Source: Gammaproteobacteria bacterium
GTDB taxonomy: Bacteria; Pseudomonadota; Gammaproteobacteria; JAPPPA01
Assembly (NCBI GenBank): GCA_028817755.1
Contig: JAPPPA010000125.1
Coordinates: 1 to 14,876 of the forward strand
Direction of reading: 5' to 3'
DNA: 14,876 nt
A program made the translations under genes and the position numbers. The notes beneath the pieces were generated by a model that did no database searches, had not been told where the DNA came from, and saw nothing but the letters and a program-made list of their open reading frames with translations. Positions 5,735-14,640 of the stretch are shown here, piece after piece (position 1 is the first letter of the stretch; every line of letters starts with the position of its first letter).

Positions 5735-7525
5735 ATGAAGCATATTCGCAACTTCTCCATCATCGCTCACATTGATCACGGCAAATCTACGATTGCCGAC
5801 CGCTTTATTCACACCTGTGGCGGTTTGTCAGATCGAGAGATGGAAGCGCAAGTACTCGACTCAATGGACCTTGAGCGTGAGCGCGGCATTACCATTAAAG
5901 CGCAAAGCGTATCTTTGGACTACAAAGCCCAAGACGGCGAAACCTATCAGCTAAATTTCATTGATACGCCGGGCCACGTTGATTTTTCTTACGAGGTATC
6001 TCGCTCATTAGCAGCCTGTGAAGGCGCGTTGCTGGTTGTAGATGCAGCGCAGGGCGTAGAGGCGCAAAGCGTAGCTAATTGCTATACCGCAATCGAGCAA
6101 GATCTAGAAGTCATGCCTGTGCTCAATAAAATCGATTTGCCGTCGGCTGAGCCAGAGCGCGTTATCGAAGAAATTGAAAACATTATTGGTATTGAAGCCG
6201 ATGATGCGGTGCGCTGCTCAGCCAAGACAGGCGTGGGCATTGATGATGTACTTGAGCGTTTAGTAAAAACTATTCCGGCTCCGCAAGGCGACCCTGACGG
6301 TCCACTACAAGCGCTGATTATTGATTCTTGGTTTGATAACTACCTTGGCGTGGTTTCTTTGGTTCGTATCTTCAATGGTGAGCTAAAGAAAGGCAGCAAG
6401 ATCAAAATCATGTCGACCGGCAAAGTTTGGCCGGCAGACCAAATTGGTATTTTCACGCCTAAGCGTGAAGCAAAGGATGTGCTTCGAACTGGCGAGGTGG
6501 GTTATCTAGTTGCGGGCATTAAGGACGTATTGGGCGCGCCGGTGGGCGATACCATTACAACTGAAAAGAATGCTTGTACAGACTCGATCTCTGGTTTCCA
6601 ACAGGTACAGCCGCGCGTATTTGCGGGTCTATTCCCAGTTTCTTCTGACGATTACGAAAACTTACGCGAAGCACTACAAAAGCTAGCGCTGAATGATGCT
6701 GCGTTGGCTTTTGAGCCAGAAACATCAAACGCACTAGGCTTCGGTTTCCGTTGTGGCTTCCTCGGTCTATTGCACATGGAAATTGTGCAAGAGCGTTTAG
6801 AGCGTGAATACAACATTGATTTGATCACCACTGCGCCGACGGTAGTGTATGAAGTTACCACCAGCAAAGGCGAGCGCATCAAAATCGATAACCCGGCCGA
6901 TTTGCCGCCGGTGAATGAAATTGATGAAGTATTTGAGCCGATTATTGTGGCCAATATTTTGGTGCCGCAAGATCACGTTGGTGCGGTAATTACACTCTGC
7001 GCAGAAAAGCGCGGTGTACAACGCAACATGCAGTATCTCGGCCAGCAGGTGCAGCTCACTTATGAGATGCCAATGGCAGAAGTGGTGGTGGATTTCTTTG
7101 ATCGTTTGAAATCCGTAAGCCGTGGCTTTGCATCGTTTGAATACGACTTTGACCGTTTTGAAGCGGCACCAATGTCTAAGCTCGACATCATGATTAACGG
7201 CGATAAAGTCGATGCGCTATCGGTTATCGTGCATAAAGACCACGCTCAAACCAAAGGCCGTGCGCTGGTTGAATCGTTGAAAGACTTGATTCCACGCCAA
7301 ATGTTTGAGGTTGCCATCCAAGCAGCGGTTGGCTCTCACATTATTGCGCGTGCCAACGTTAAAGCGATGCGTAAGAACGTATTAGCAAAATGTTACGGCG
7401 GCGATATTACGCGTAAGAAGAAGCTGCTTGAAAAACAAAAAGCCGGTAAGAAGCGTATGAAGTCCTTGGGCAAGGTAGACGTGCCACAAGAAGCCTTCTT
7501 AGCTGTGCTTAAATCAGGAAACTAG
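5735..7525 (+). CDS. lepA: Translation elongation factor 4 (LepA), ribosome-associated GTPase
   Basis: Translational GTPase that acts on the ribosome and is implicated in translation fidelity, back-translocation and small-subunit biogenesis. At 596 residues it matches the usual ~600. The G domain has AHIDHGKST (11-19), the switch region with [11 protein letters not shown] (48-57), DTPGH (77-81) and NKID (131-134). Domains II and III ([25 protein letters not shown]) follow, and then the LepA-specific C-terminal domain with the basic stretch [21 protein letters not shown] near the end. The start [10 protein letters not shown] is the family start; no clear Shine-Dalgarno sequence precedes the ATG. 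It is the first gene of a long forward array, with lepB starting 2 bases after its stop. Confidence 0.98.
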   Translation: MKHIRNFSIIAHIDHGKSTIADRFIHTCGGLSDREMEAQVLDSMDLERERGITIKAQSVSLDYKAQDGETYQLNFIDTPGHVDFSYEVSRSLAACEGALLVVDAAQGVEAQSVANCYTAIEQDLEVMPVLNKIDLPSAEPERVIEEIENIIGIEADDAVRCSAKTGVGIDDVLERLVKTIPAPQGDPDGPLQALIIDSWFDNYLGVVSLVRIFNGELKKGSKIKIMSTGKVWPADQIGIFTPKREAKDVLRTGEVGYLVAGIKDVLGAPVGDTITTEKNACTDSISGFQQVQPRVFAGLFPVSSDDYENLREALQKLALNDAALAFEPETSNALGFGFRCGFLGLLHMEIVQERLEREYNIDLITTAPTVVYEVTTSKGERIKIDNPADLPPVNEIDEVFEPIIVANILVPQDHVGAVITLCAEKRGVQRNMQYLGQQVQLTYEMPMAEVVVDFFDRLKSVSRGFASFEYDFDRFEAAPMSKLDIMINGDKVDALSVIVHKDHAQTKGRALVESLKDLIPRQMFEVAIQAAVGSHIIARANVKAMRKNVLAKCYGGDITRKKKLLEKQKAGKKRMKSLGKVDVPQEAFLAVLKSGN

Positions 7526-7527
7526 AC

Positions 7528-8304
7528 ATGCCCAACGATATCCATTGGGATTTTTCTGCATTGCTACTGACGTTGGCCATCTTTAGTGGCGCGGTTACGT
7601 GGTGGTGGAAGCGTAAGCACGGTGAACAACGCGAAGAGGTCAAACAAGGCCTTGTCGTTGAATACAGCCGTAGCTTCTTCCCGGTTATTGTTATTGTCTT
7701 GCTGCTGCGCTCATTTTTGATTGAGCCGTTTCGGATCCCGTCCGGCAGCATGTTGCCGACCCTAAATGTGGGTGACTTTATTGTCGTAAATAAGTTTTCT
7801 TACGGTTTGCGCTTTCCGGTTTTTCACTGGAATTTTTTGCCTCTAGGCGAGCCTGAATCTGGTGATGTCGCGGTGTTCCGTTATCCGCCAGATCCCTCTA
7901 AGGACTATATTAAGCGCGTGATTGGTGTGCCCGGCGACACCATTCGTTACGTTAATAAGCGCCTGACCGTTAACGGCGAAGAGTTGGAATACGAGTACAT
8001 TCGTCAATATGACGAGGGCACCAGCTTTATCATGCGTGAAGCCGAGGTCAGAACCGAGCAACTTGGCGAGGTAAAGCACGAGATTCTTGTGCTTGGGCGT
8101 GCTTTTGACCAAGGCGGTGAAGTTACCGTCCCAGAAGGGCATTACTTTGTAATGGGCGATAACCGGGACAATAGTGAAGACAGCCGCCGTTGGGGCTTCG
8201 TGCCGGAGCGTAATCTGGTCGGCAAGGCAGTGTTTATTTGGATGAATTGGGATAGCACCCTAGGTCATCCTGATTGGGGCCGAATTGGTACTACAATTAA
8301 ATAG
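7528..8304 (+). CDS. lepB: Signal peptidase I
   Basis: Inner-membrane serine protease with a Ser-Lys dyad that removes signal peptides from exported proteins. At 258 residues it has two N-terminal membrane segments (about 10-27 and 49-65) joined by a basic cytoplasmic loop. The catalytic domain follows: PSGSMLPTL with nucleophile Ser74, the region around YIKRVIGVPGD with general base Lys129, and the box GDNRDNSEDSR (210-220). AGGAA at 7516-7520, inside the lepA 3' end, gives good spacing to the ATG at 7528, and only two bases separate it from lepA, so the two are co-translated. MucD and the exported protein at the right edge would be among its substrates. Confidence 0.97.
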   Translation: MPNDIHWDFSALLLTLAIFSGAVTWWWKRKHGEQREEVKQGLVVEYSRSFFPVIVIVLLLRSFLIEPFRIPSGSMLPTLNVGDFIVVNKFSYGLRFPVFHWNFLPLGEPESGDVAVFRYPPDPSKDYIKRVIGVPGDTIRYVNKRLTVNGEELEYEYIRQYDEGTSFIMREAEVRTEQLGEVKHEILVLGRAFDQGGEVTVPEGHYFVMGDNRDNSEDSRRWGFVPERNLVGKAVFIWMNWDSTLGHPDWGRIGTTIK

Positions 8305-8327
8305 AACAGCGTAAAAGGGAACCAATA

Positions 8328-8696
8328 ATGAAGCGTAAACAGCAACAGGGCATTGGCACATTAGGCTTGCTTATTGTATTGGCGGCTCTTGGCTCGCTGG
8401 TGTATGTCGGTTTCAAAATTGCCCCCGCTTATTTAGAACAGCAAAAAGTACGCTTAGCGCAAGAAAGCGTTGCCGCACAGCCTGAAGCGAATAAGAAAAC
8501 TCGGGGTCAGCTTGAGCAAGAACTGCTGAAACGCCTCCAAATTGATGACGTTGATGGTATTACGCGTAAAGAGCTATACATCACCAAAGAAGGCGGCCAG
8601 TGGCAAATTCGCGTTACTTATCAACGCAGCATCAGTTTGTTTGAGGCTGCCGATGTTGTACTGAAATACGACGAAACCGTTGCGGTTCAACGCTAG
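8328..8696 (+). CDS. DUF4845 family single-pass membrane protein
   Basis: A 122-residue protein of the DUF4845 family, found between lepB and rnc in many gammaproteobacteria; its function is unknown. Residues 1-6 are basic (MKRKQQ), then a single hydrophobic segment runs from about 8 to 29 and the remainder should be periplasmic, with a predicted helix (33-70) and two or three strands (82-121). The N-terminus resembles a type IV prepilin leader (basic residues, Gly8, hydrophobic helix), but the Glu at +5 that is important in pilins is not present. A good ribosome site (AAGGGA, 8315-8320) precedes the ATG by 7 bases. It sits 23 bases after lepB and 12 before rnc, within the same transcript. 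Confidence 0.85.
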   Translation: MKRKQQQGIGTLGLLIVLAALGSLVYVGFKIAPAYLEQQKVRLAQESVAAQPEANKKTRGQLEQELLKRLQIDDVDGITRKELYITKEGGQWQIRVTYQRSISLFEAADVVLKYDETVAVQR

Positions 8697-8708
8697 CTAT
8701 TTAATCTC

Positions 8709-9395
8709 ATGGTTTCAGGTCAAGTATCGGAGCTGCAGCTTAGGCAGCTAGAAAAACAGCTTCGGTATACGTTTATTAAGCCTGCCTTGCTGCTTCAAGC
8801 GTTAACGCACCGGAGTATGGGCGCCGAAAACAATGAACGCCTCGAATTTTTGGGCGACTCTATTCTTAATTTCACGGCTGCGGCCGAGTTGTTTCAGGCT
8901 ATGCCTAATGCAGACGAAGGCACTTTAAGCCGTTATCGCGCGTTGTTGGTGAAAGGTGAAACGCTGACAGAAATAGCTGATGAGTTGAGCTTGTCGGAGC
9001 TATTAATACTCGGCGAAGGTGAGCTGAAGTCAGGTGGTCACCGCCGTAAATCAACTTTGGCAGATAGCGTAGAAGCCATTATTGGCGCCGTATATTTAGA
9101 CAGTGGTTTAGATGAATCTACCGCGTTGGTACGTCGTTTATTGGCCTCGCGTCTAGGTAACTTGCCGCAGGCTGATGAGCTCAAAGACCCCAAAACCAGG
9201 CTCCAAGAGCGCATGCAAAAAGATGCCTTAGAGCTACCTGCGTACGAGCTGGTCGCTACCTACGGCAAAGCCCATGAGCAGCAATTTGAAGTCAGCTGCA
9301 CTATTGCTGACGCAAAACCCACAAAAGGCTTAGGTACCAGCCGGCGTAAAGCCGAGCAGGCCGCAGCCGCAGCAATGCTAGCGCAACTAGCCTAA
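8709..9395 (+). CDS. rnc: Ribonuclease III
   Basis: Double-strand-specific endoribonuclease that processes 30S rRNA precursor and many mRNAs. The 228-residue protein has the endonuclease domain with the signature NERLEFLGDS (42-51). The metal-binding acidic residues Glu46, Asp50, Asp119 and Glu122 correspond to Glu41, Asp45, Asp114 and Glu117 of E. coli. A linker is followed by the C-terminal dsRNA-binding domain (about 158-227), starting DPKTRLQERMQ and ending with a Lys/Ala-rich helix (RRKAEQAAAAAM). The ATG at 8709 is the only sensible start, though no strong Shine-Dalgarno sequence is seen. It is followed after 39 bases by era, the classic rnc–era–recO order. Confidence 0.97.
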   Translation: MVSGQVSELQLRQLEKQLRYTFIKPALLLQALTHRSMGAENNERLEFLGDSILNFTAAAELFQAMPNADEGTLSRYRALLVKGETLTEIADELSLSELLILGEGELKSGGHRRKSTLADSVEAIIGAVYLDSGLDESTALVRRLLASRLGNLPQADELKDPKTRLQERMQKDALELPAYELVATYGKAHEQQFEVSCTIADAKPTKGLGTSRRKAEQAAAAAMLAQLA

Positions 9396-9434
9396 AGCTG
9401 GCCTAGTATTAATCAAACACAACTGAGAACCAGT

Positions 9435-10433
9435 TTGAGCGATAAAAAAGACAATCCAAGCCAAGAGCCACATTTGCTTGAAGGTAAAAAGCTAGATGTA
9501 GAAGCGTTCTTGAGTGAACCGCTGCAAACCGCAGATAACAACCCCAATCATCGCAGCGGTTACGTAGCTATTGTGGGGCGCCCTAATGTGGGCAAATCCA
9601 CACTGATGAATTATCTACTGGGTGAAAAGCTCAGCATTACCTCAGACAAGCCGCAAACCACGCGTCACAGCATTTTAGGCATTTGTACACGTGGTGATGA
9701 CCAGGCTGTATTTGTAGATACACCGGGTTTGCATGGCAAAGAGCCACGCTCTTTAAACCGTTATATGAACCGTGCTGCTCGCGCCAGTGCAGCAGAAGCT
9801 GACTTCGGCATCTTGGTTATCGAAGCCATGAAGTTCACCGGCGGTGACCGTAAAGCCCTACAGGCGATGGCGAATAGTGAAATTCCATTTGGCTTGGCTA
9901 TTAATAAAGTCGACCAAGTCGTAGATAAAAGCAACTTGCTACCTTGGCTGCAAGAGCAAATCCAAGGCTTAGATGCGAACTTTGAGTTTGTAGTGCCAGT
10001 GTCAGCGCAGAAAGGCGACAACCTTGATGCGCTATGGAAAGAAATCCGTGAGCGTCTAACGCTGCAACCTTGGATTTTTCCAGAAGACCAAATTACCGAT
10101 AAGTCAGAACGCTTTATGGCGGCTGAAATTATTCGTGAAAAATTGATTCGCACGCTGCATCAAGAACTGCCGTATTCCACCACAGTAGAAATTGATTTCT
10201 TTAAAGAAGAAGACGGTAAAACCCATATCGGTGCCACGATTTATGTCGAGCGCTCTGGTCAGAAGGGCATTGTGATTGGTAAGCAAGGCAAAGTGCTTAA
10301 AGCCGTTGGTGAAAAGTCGCGTAAAGAAATAGAACGGATGTTGGGCCGCCGTGTGTGGCTAGAAACATGGGTGAAAGTGCGCGACAACTGGACCGACAAC
10401 GAGCGGGCGCTCAGAGATTTTGGTTTCGAATAA
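9435..10433 (+). CDS. era: GTPase Era, 16S rRNA-binding assembly factor
   Basis: Ras-like GTPase with a C-terminal KH domain that binds the 3' end of 16S rRNA during 30S assembly. The G1 motif GRPNVGKS is at 48-55, the switch I region KPQTTRHS at 72-79, DTPG at 95-98, NKVD at 157-160 and SAQK at 190-193. The FPEDQITDKSERFMAAEIIREK stretch (215-236) leads to the KH domain with GKQG at 282-285. No ATG exists between the upstream in-frame stop (TAA at 9411) and the G1 motif; the TTG at 9435 is the most likely start, with only a weak GAGAA-like ribosome site. This gives 332 residues, about 30-35 more than usual, as a polar, acidic N-terminal extension (residues 1-40) before the conserved SGYVAIVG. 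The stop overlaps the start of recO by 14 bases. Confidence 0.95.
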   Translation: MSDKKDNPSQEPHLLEGKKLDVEAFLSEPLQTADNNPNHRSGYVAIVGRPNVGKSTLMNYLLGEKLSITSDKPQTTRHSILGICTRGDDQAVFVDTPGLHGKEPRSLNRYMNRAARASAAEADFGILVIEAMKFTGGDRKALQAMANSEIPFGLAINKVDQVVDKSNLLPWLQEQIQGLDANFEFVVPVSAQKGDNLDALWKEIRERLTLQPWIFPEDQITDKSERFMAAEIIREKLIRTLHQELPYSTTVEIDFFKEEDGKTHIGATIYVERSGQKGIVIGKQGKVLKAVGEKSRKEIERMLGRRVWLETWVKVRDNWTDNERALRDFGFE

Positions 10434-11151
10434 CGACTGGCAGCCTGCCTGGATTTTGCATCAATACGACTACAGAGACAGTAGTCGCATCCTAGAATGC
10501 TTTACACCTCAGCAAGGTCGCGTGGCCGTTATTGCGCAGGGATTAAAACGTCCTAAATCGCCTTGGCGCGGTATTGCGCAGCCATTTCGCCCGTTACGTT
10601 TGCAACACAATAATCGTGGCGAATTGCACCGCCTTACCGGGCTTGAATCAACTGGTACCGTGCAGCAACCAGAAGGCGAAGCGCTATACGCGGCGTTTTA
10701 TTTGAATGAGCTACTCATGCGCCTGTTAAGGCGGCATGACGCACAGCCTGATTTGTTCGCGCTATATAGCCGCAGTGTTGCGGCTTTAGCGGCAGATATG
10801 CCTTTAGAACCCGTCTTGCGGCTGTTCGAGTTGCAAGCCTTGAATATGCTCGGCTATGGCATTGATTTCACAACCGATTACAAACGAAACGCCAGCTTAT
10901 CGCCACAAGCATGGTATGCGGTTGATCCTAATCAAGGCGTGTTTCAAAGCCAATCGGGCAACCTTTTGTTGAAAGGCGAATGGTTGCTGGCGCTAAACCA
11001 AGGCAAGCTGCCGGAAGATAAGGCCGCGCGCATTGCGATCAACCAGTTAATGCGCCAGCTAATCCGGTACCATATTGGCGATAAACCCTTAAATAGCCGC
11101 GAGCTTCTTATTGCCGCGCGGGCTATGAATGGCGCCAAAACGCCAACGTAA
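10420..11151 (+). CDS. recO: DNA repair protein RecO
   Basis: RecFOR-pathway mediator that helps load RecA on SSB-coated single-stranded DNA and anneals complementary strands. The 243-residue protein matches RecO: an N-terminal OB-fold (about 5-80) with AWILHQYDYRDSSRILECFT and a basic patch KRPKSPWRG (43-51), then an all-helical domain with FYLNELLMRLLRRHD and LRLFELQALNMLGYG, ending PLNSRELLIAAR near residues 223-234. The zinc-binding cysteines of some RecO proteins are absent, as is usual in gammaproteobacteria. The only fitting start is a TTG at 10420, so its first 14 bases lie within era; the conserved part begins a few codons later at NDWQPAWIL. Translational coupling to era is likely. 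Confidence 0.92.
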   Translation: MVSNNDWQPAWILHQYDYRDSSRILECFTPQQGRVAVIAQGLKRPKSPWRGIAQPFRPLRLQHNNRGELHRLTGLESTGTVQQPEGEALYAAFYLNELLMRLLRRHDAQPDLFALYSRSVAALAADMPLEPVLRLFELQALNMLGYGIDFTTDYKRNASLSPQAWYAVDPNQGVFQSQSGNLLLKGEWLLALNQGKLPEDKAARIAINQLMRQLIRYHIGDKPLNSRELLIAARAMNGAKTPT

Positions 11152-11172
11152 TTACAGACAAGCTATAAAACT

Positions 11173-11913
11173 ATGCATACAGCTCTCCGTTTAGGTGTGA
11201 ATATTGACCACATCGCCACGCTGCGCCAAGCGCGCGGCACTTGGTATCCAGATCCCGTGCAAGCGGCGGGTATTGCTGAGCGAGCAGGAGCGGACGGTAT
11301 CACTATTCATTTGCGTGAAGATCGCCGTCATATCAGTGATCGTGACGTACGCGTGTTACGCGAAACCATTGGCACCCATCTAAACCTAGAAATGGCCGTG
11401 ACGGATGAAATGATTAATATCGGTTGCGAGTTAAAGCCTGAAGCAGCCTGCTTGGTGCCAGAAAAGCGTGAAGAACTCACTACCGAAGGCGGCTTAGATG
11501 TGGTTAGCAATATCGGCCGTGTAGAAGCCGCGGTAAAGCAGCTGAGTGACGCTGGCGTACGCGTTTCGCTGTTTATCGATCCAGATGAAACGCAAGTGCG
11601 TGCGGCTTCTGGCGTGGGTGCCCCAGTGATTGAATTACATACCGGCGCCTATGCCGACGCTGAAACCAAAGCCGAACAACAGCACGAGCTAGAACGTATT
11701 CGTCATGCGGCATCGTTCGCGGCGGCACAGGGCTTAGAAGTGCACGCCGGTCATGGTTTGCATTATCACAACGTCAAACCGATCGCGGCAATCCCGCAAT
11801 TGGCAGAGCTCAATATCGGCCACGCCATTGTTGCGCGTGCAGTGCTTGAGGGCCTAGATAAGGCGGTGCGCGATATGAATACCTTGATGAAAGAAGGCCG
11901 CGCAGGCGTATAA
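11173..11913 (+). CDS. pdxJ: Pyridoxine 5'-phosphate synthase
   Basis: Cytoplasmic TIM-barrel enzyme that condenses 1-deoxyxylulose 5-phosphate with 3-amino-2-oxopropyl phosphate (1-amino-3-hydroxyacetone phosphate) to give pyridoxine 5'-phosphate, the last ring-forming step of vitamin B6 synthesis. The 246-residue protein opens with [17 protein letters not shown] (7-23). His46 in [11 protein letters not shown], Glu73 in LNLEMA, Glu154 in IELHTG and His194 in [10 protein letters not shown] correspond to residues known to act in E. coli PdxJ, and the phosphate-binding end has [11 protein letters not shown]. It starts 21 bases after recO and stops 2 bases before acpS. CysM downstream in the array is a PLP enzyme. 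Confidence 0.97.
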   Translation: MHTALRLGVNIDHIATLRQARGTWYPDPVQAAGIAERAGADGITIHLREDRRHISDRDVRVLRETIGTHLNLEMAVTDEMINIGCELKPEAACLVPEKREELTTEGGLDVVSNIGRVEAAVKQLSDAGVRVSLFIDPDETQVRAASGVGAPVIELHTGAYADAETKAEQQHELERIRHAASFAAAQGLEVHAGHGLHYHNVKPIAAIPQLAELNIGHAIVARAVLEGLDKAVRDMNTLMKEGRAGV

Positions 11914-11915
11914 AA

Positions 11916-12293
11916 ATGGCAGTTTTGGGGGTAGGAACGGATATCGTTTCGGTATCCCGAATTGAGCAGTCATGGCAACGCTTTGGGCCTAAATTTGCTG
12001 CCCAAATTCTGCACCCTAATGAAGTAGTAGAGCTGGCCGGTAAAAATAATGCCGCCGCCTACTTGGCCAAACGCTTCGCCGCCAAAGAGGCCGTTGGCAA
12101 AGCCCTAGGTACTGGCTTAGGCGAGGGCGTCTCCGCTTCGAATATCGAAGTAAAGAATAAGGAAAATGGCGCACCGACTGTGCAACTGCATGGCGGTGCC
12201 CAAAAGCGACTAGAAGCCTTGGGTGGTAGCCAATGCCAGCTAAGCATTAGTGACGAGAAAGAATACGCCGTGGCGTTTGCCATTATTAGTTAG
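11916..12293 (+). CDS. acpS: Holo-[acyl-carrier-protein] synthase
   Basis: Transfers 4'-phosphopantetheine from coenzyme A to the serine of apo-ACP, activating it for fatty acid synthesis. The 125-residue protein shows the AcpS signature: GVGTDIV with Mg-binding Asp9, and RFAAKEAVGKALGTG with Glu58 as the second metal ligand. The C-terminal strand is LSISDEKEYAVAFAII. AcpS proteins of this group act as trimers. The ATG follows the pdxJ stop by two bases, the same pdxJ–acpS pairing as in E. coli. Confidence 0.97.
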   Translation: MAVLGVGTDIVSVSRIEQSWQRFGPKFAAQILHPNEVVELAGKNNAAAYLAKRFAAKEAVGKALGTGLGEGVSASNIEVKNKENGAPTVQLHGGAQKRLEALGGSQCQLSISDEKEYAVAFAIIS

Positions 12294-12309
12294 AGCTTCC
12301 TAATAGATT

Positions 12310-13209
12310 ATGAACACAACATTTCCAACGATTGAGTCCTTCGTCGGCAATACGCCTTTAGTACGCCTGCAGCGCTTAGTGCCGAGCGAACGCGGCAACG
12401 TTATTTTGGTAAAGCTTGAAGGCAATAACCCAGCTGGTTCAGTTAAGGATCGCCCCGCGCTCAGTATGATTACTCAAGCCGAAGCGCGTGGAGAACTGAA
12501 AGCCGGGGATGCCTTGGTAGAAGCCACCAGCGGTAATACCGGGATCGCACTTGCCATGGCGGCAGCGATCAAAGGCTACAAGATGATCTTGATTATGCCT
12601 GCCAATGCCAGCGAAGAGCGCATTGCCACCATGAAAGCCTTTGGTGCCGAAGTTATCTTGGTGACTAAGGAAGAGGGCATGGAAGGCGCTCGTGACCTTG
12701 CCTTACAAATGCAAGATGAAGGTAAAGGCCGCGTACTCAACCAATTTGCCAATCAGGACAACCCGCTAGCGCACTACGGCGGCACCGGCGAAGAAATCTG
12801 GCGTGACACCAATGGCACAGTGACCCACTTTGTTAGCGCAATGGGGACAACGGGTACCATTATGGGTACCTCCAAAGTGCTGAAAGAGAAGAATCCCAAT
12901 ATTCAGATTGTCGGTGTACAACCGGATGGTGAATCTTCTATTCCAGGCATTCGCCGTTGGCCACAAGAGTATTTGCCCGAGATTTTTGACGCTAGCCGTG
13001 TAGACCGCATTTTAGATATGGACCAGCCGACGGCTGAAGAGACGGCGCGCCAGCTTGCCGCACAAGAAGGCATTTTCTGTGGCATCTCATCAGGTGGTGC
13101 TGTTGCAGCGGCTTTACGCTTAGAGCAAGAGCTAGAAAATGCGGTGATTACCGCCATTATTTGTGATCGTGGCGATCGCTATTTATCGACTGGCGTATTT
13201 CCCGCCTAG
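12310..13209 (+). CDS. cysM: Cysteine synthase B (O-acetylserine sulfhydrylase, CysM type)
   Basis: PLP enzyme that makes cysteine from O-acetylserine with sulfide, or S-sulfocysteine with thiosulfate. The 299-residue protein has FVGNTPLVRL (11-20), the PLP lysine Lys46 in GSVKDRP, TSGNTG (73-78), the phosphate-binding loop GTTGT (179-183) and the substrate serine in GISSGGAV (258-265). CysM rather than CysK is indicated by the GSVKDRPA motif (CysK has GSVKCRIG-type), by IPGIRRWP (211-218) and by the short C-terminus CDRGDRYLSTGVF. It starts 16 bases after acpS with no clear ribosome site. In several relatives a gacS/barA sensor kinase gene lies beside cysM; it is not here. Confidence 0.95.
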   Translation: MNTTFPTIESFVGNTPLVRLQRLVPSERGNVILVKLEGNNPAGSVKDRPALSMITQAEARGELKAGDALVEATSGNTGIALAMAAAIKGYKMILIMPANASEERIATMKAFGAEVILVTKEEGMEGARDLALQMQDEGKGRVLNQFANQDNPLAHYGGTGEEIWRDTNGTVTHFVSAMGTTGTIMGTSKVLKEKNPNIQIVGVQPDGESSIPGIRRWPQEYLPEIFDASRVDRILDMDQPTAEETARQLAAQEGIFCGISSGGAVAAALRLEQELENAVITAIICDRGDRYLSTGVFPA

Positions 13210-13242
13210 TCTTTCTCAATTCAAACAAGAATTCTTACCCAG

Positions 13243-14583
13243 ATGGCAAAAAAAAGACGCGCCAAGCGTTTAGACGTAGAACCGCTTGAGGTTCAAATTG
13301 AAGATTTAACTCACGAAGGTGACGGCGTTTGTCGCATTGATGGCAAGGCTACCTTTGTACATGGCGCATTGCCGGGCGAAAAGGTGATGGCCAAGCCGGT
13401 GCGCCGTTTTCGTAGTTATGACGAAGCTGACCTAGTTGAAGTGCTAGAAGCCAGTGACGAGCGCGTAGAACCGCGATGTGAAGTATTTGGCACCTGTGGC
13501 GGCTGCAGCATGCAGCACCTTGCTGAAGACAAACAGATCGCCCGTAAACAGCAGATATTGCTGGATAACCTTGAGCGCCTAGGCAAAGTAGCGCCTAAAG
13601 AAGTGTTAGAGCCATTACGTAGCTCTGCCTGGGGTTACCGCCGTAAAGCACGCTTAGGCGTGAAATCTGTTTTTGGTAAAGGCCGTGTGCTGGTCGGCTT
13701 CCGAGAGCGTAGCGCACCGTACATTACCGACACCAAACAGTGCGAAATCCTAGCTGAACCAGTAGGGCAGCTATTAATGCCGCTATCAGAGATGATTGAA
13801 AAGCTCAGCATTGCTTCGCGCCTGCCACAGATTGAAGTGGCGATTGGTGATAACGCTACAGCGCTGGTATTTCGTATCTTAGAGGACCTAACTGACGCAG
13901 ACCGCGAAGTACTGCTAGCGTTTGGTAAAGAGCACAACGTGCAAATGTGGCTGCAAACCAAAGGCCCAGATACCGTTCACCCGATGCCTGAGCAGGGCGA
14001 TGTGGAGCCGCTGTACTACGAAATTCCTGCATTTGACGTAAAGGTTGAGTTCTTACCTAGTGACTTCACTCAGATTAACCCAGAAATTAACCGCCAAATG
14101 GTGCCTAAGGCGTTGGAGCTATTGCAGGTAGAGCAAGGGCACAATGTGTTAGAGCTGTTTTCAGGTTTAGGTAACTTCACGCTGCCGCTTGCTAAACAAG
14201 CTGCCAAGGTGGTTACCGTAGAAGGCGATGACGGCTTAGTGAAGCGCGCCCACGAAAATGCGCTGCGCCAAGGCTTTGATAACGTTGAAACGCACGTTGG
14301 CAATTTGTTTGAAGACCAAAGCGATATGGCCTGGAGTAAAGGCAAGTACGAGCGTGTCTTGCTTGATCCTGCGCGTTCAGGTGCCGACGAGATTTTGCCA
14401 ACCGTAGCGGCAACTGGGGCTGAGCGCATTGTCTATGTGTCTTGTCACCCGGGCACCTTATCGCGTGATGCGGGTATTTTAGTGAACGAATTTGGCTACA
14501 CACTTGAAGCCGCAGGCGTGATGGACATGTTTCCGCATACCGCGCATGTCGAATCCATTGCGTTGTTTGTGAAAAACCAATAG
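13243..14583 (+). CDS. rlmD: 23S rRNA (uracil1939-C5)-methyltransferase
   Basis: SAM-dependent enzyme that makes 5-methyluridine at position 1939 of 23S rRNA (formerly RumA). The 446-residue protein has a basic N-terminus, a TRAM domain (about 10-70), and the iron-sulfur cluster cysteines Cys79, Cys85, Cys88 (CEVFGTCGGC) and Cys167. The methyltransferase domain has the SAM-binding motif VLELFSGLGNFTLP (302-315), LLDPARSG (373-380) and the catalytic Cys401 in VYVSCHPGTLSRD. The C-terminal MFPHTAHVESIALF carries the conserved glutamate base. The start at 13243 gives the family N-terminus, though no Shine-Dalgarno sequence is visible. It lies 33 bases after cysM. relA commonly follows rlmD in gammaproteobacteria but does not follow here. 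Confidence 0.96.
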   Translation: MAKKRRAKRLDVEPLEVQIEDLTHEGDGVCRIDGKATFVHGALPGEKVMAKPVRRFRSYDEADLVEVLEASDERVEPRCEVFGTCGGCSMQHLAEDKQIARKQQILLDNLERLGKVAPKEVLEPLRSSAWGYRRKARLGVKSVFGKGRVLVGFRERSAPYITDTKQCEILAEPVGQLLMPLSEMIEKLSIASRLPQIEVAIGDNATALVFRILEDLTDADREVLLAFGKEHNVQMWLQTKGPDTVHPMPEQGDVEPLYYEIPAFDVKVEFLPSDFTQINPEINRQMVPKALELLQVEQGHNVLELFSGLGNFTLPLAKQAAKVVTVEGDDGLVKRAHENALRQGFDNVETHVGNLFEDQSDMAWSKGKYERVLLDPARSGADEILPTVAATGAERIVYVSCHPGTLSRDAGILVNEFGYTLEAAGVMDMFPHTAHVESIALFVKNQ

Positions 14584-14640
14584 CCCTAGCTGGGATTCGA
14601 ACGATCTAGCGAACATTACAATTATTAAAGGCTGATGCTT

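Noticed and set aside
14591..14603. TGGGATTCGAACG resembles the complement of a tRNA T-arm (GTTCGAATCCC).
   Set aside because: The flanking bases do not pair as a T-stem, there is no acceptor stem or CCA end in the right place, and no other tRNA arms are nearby. It could be chance or a very worn attachment remnant, but it does not support a tRNA or att site.
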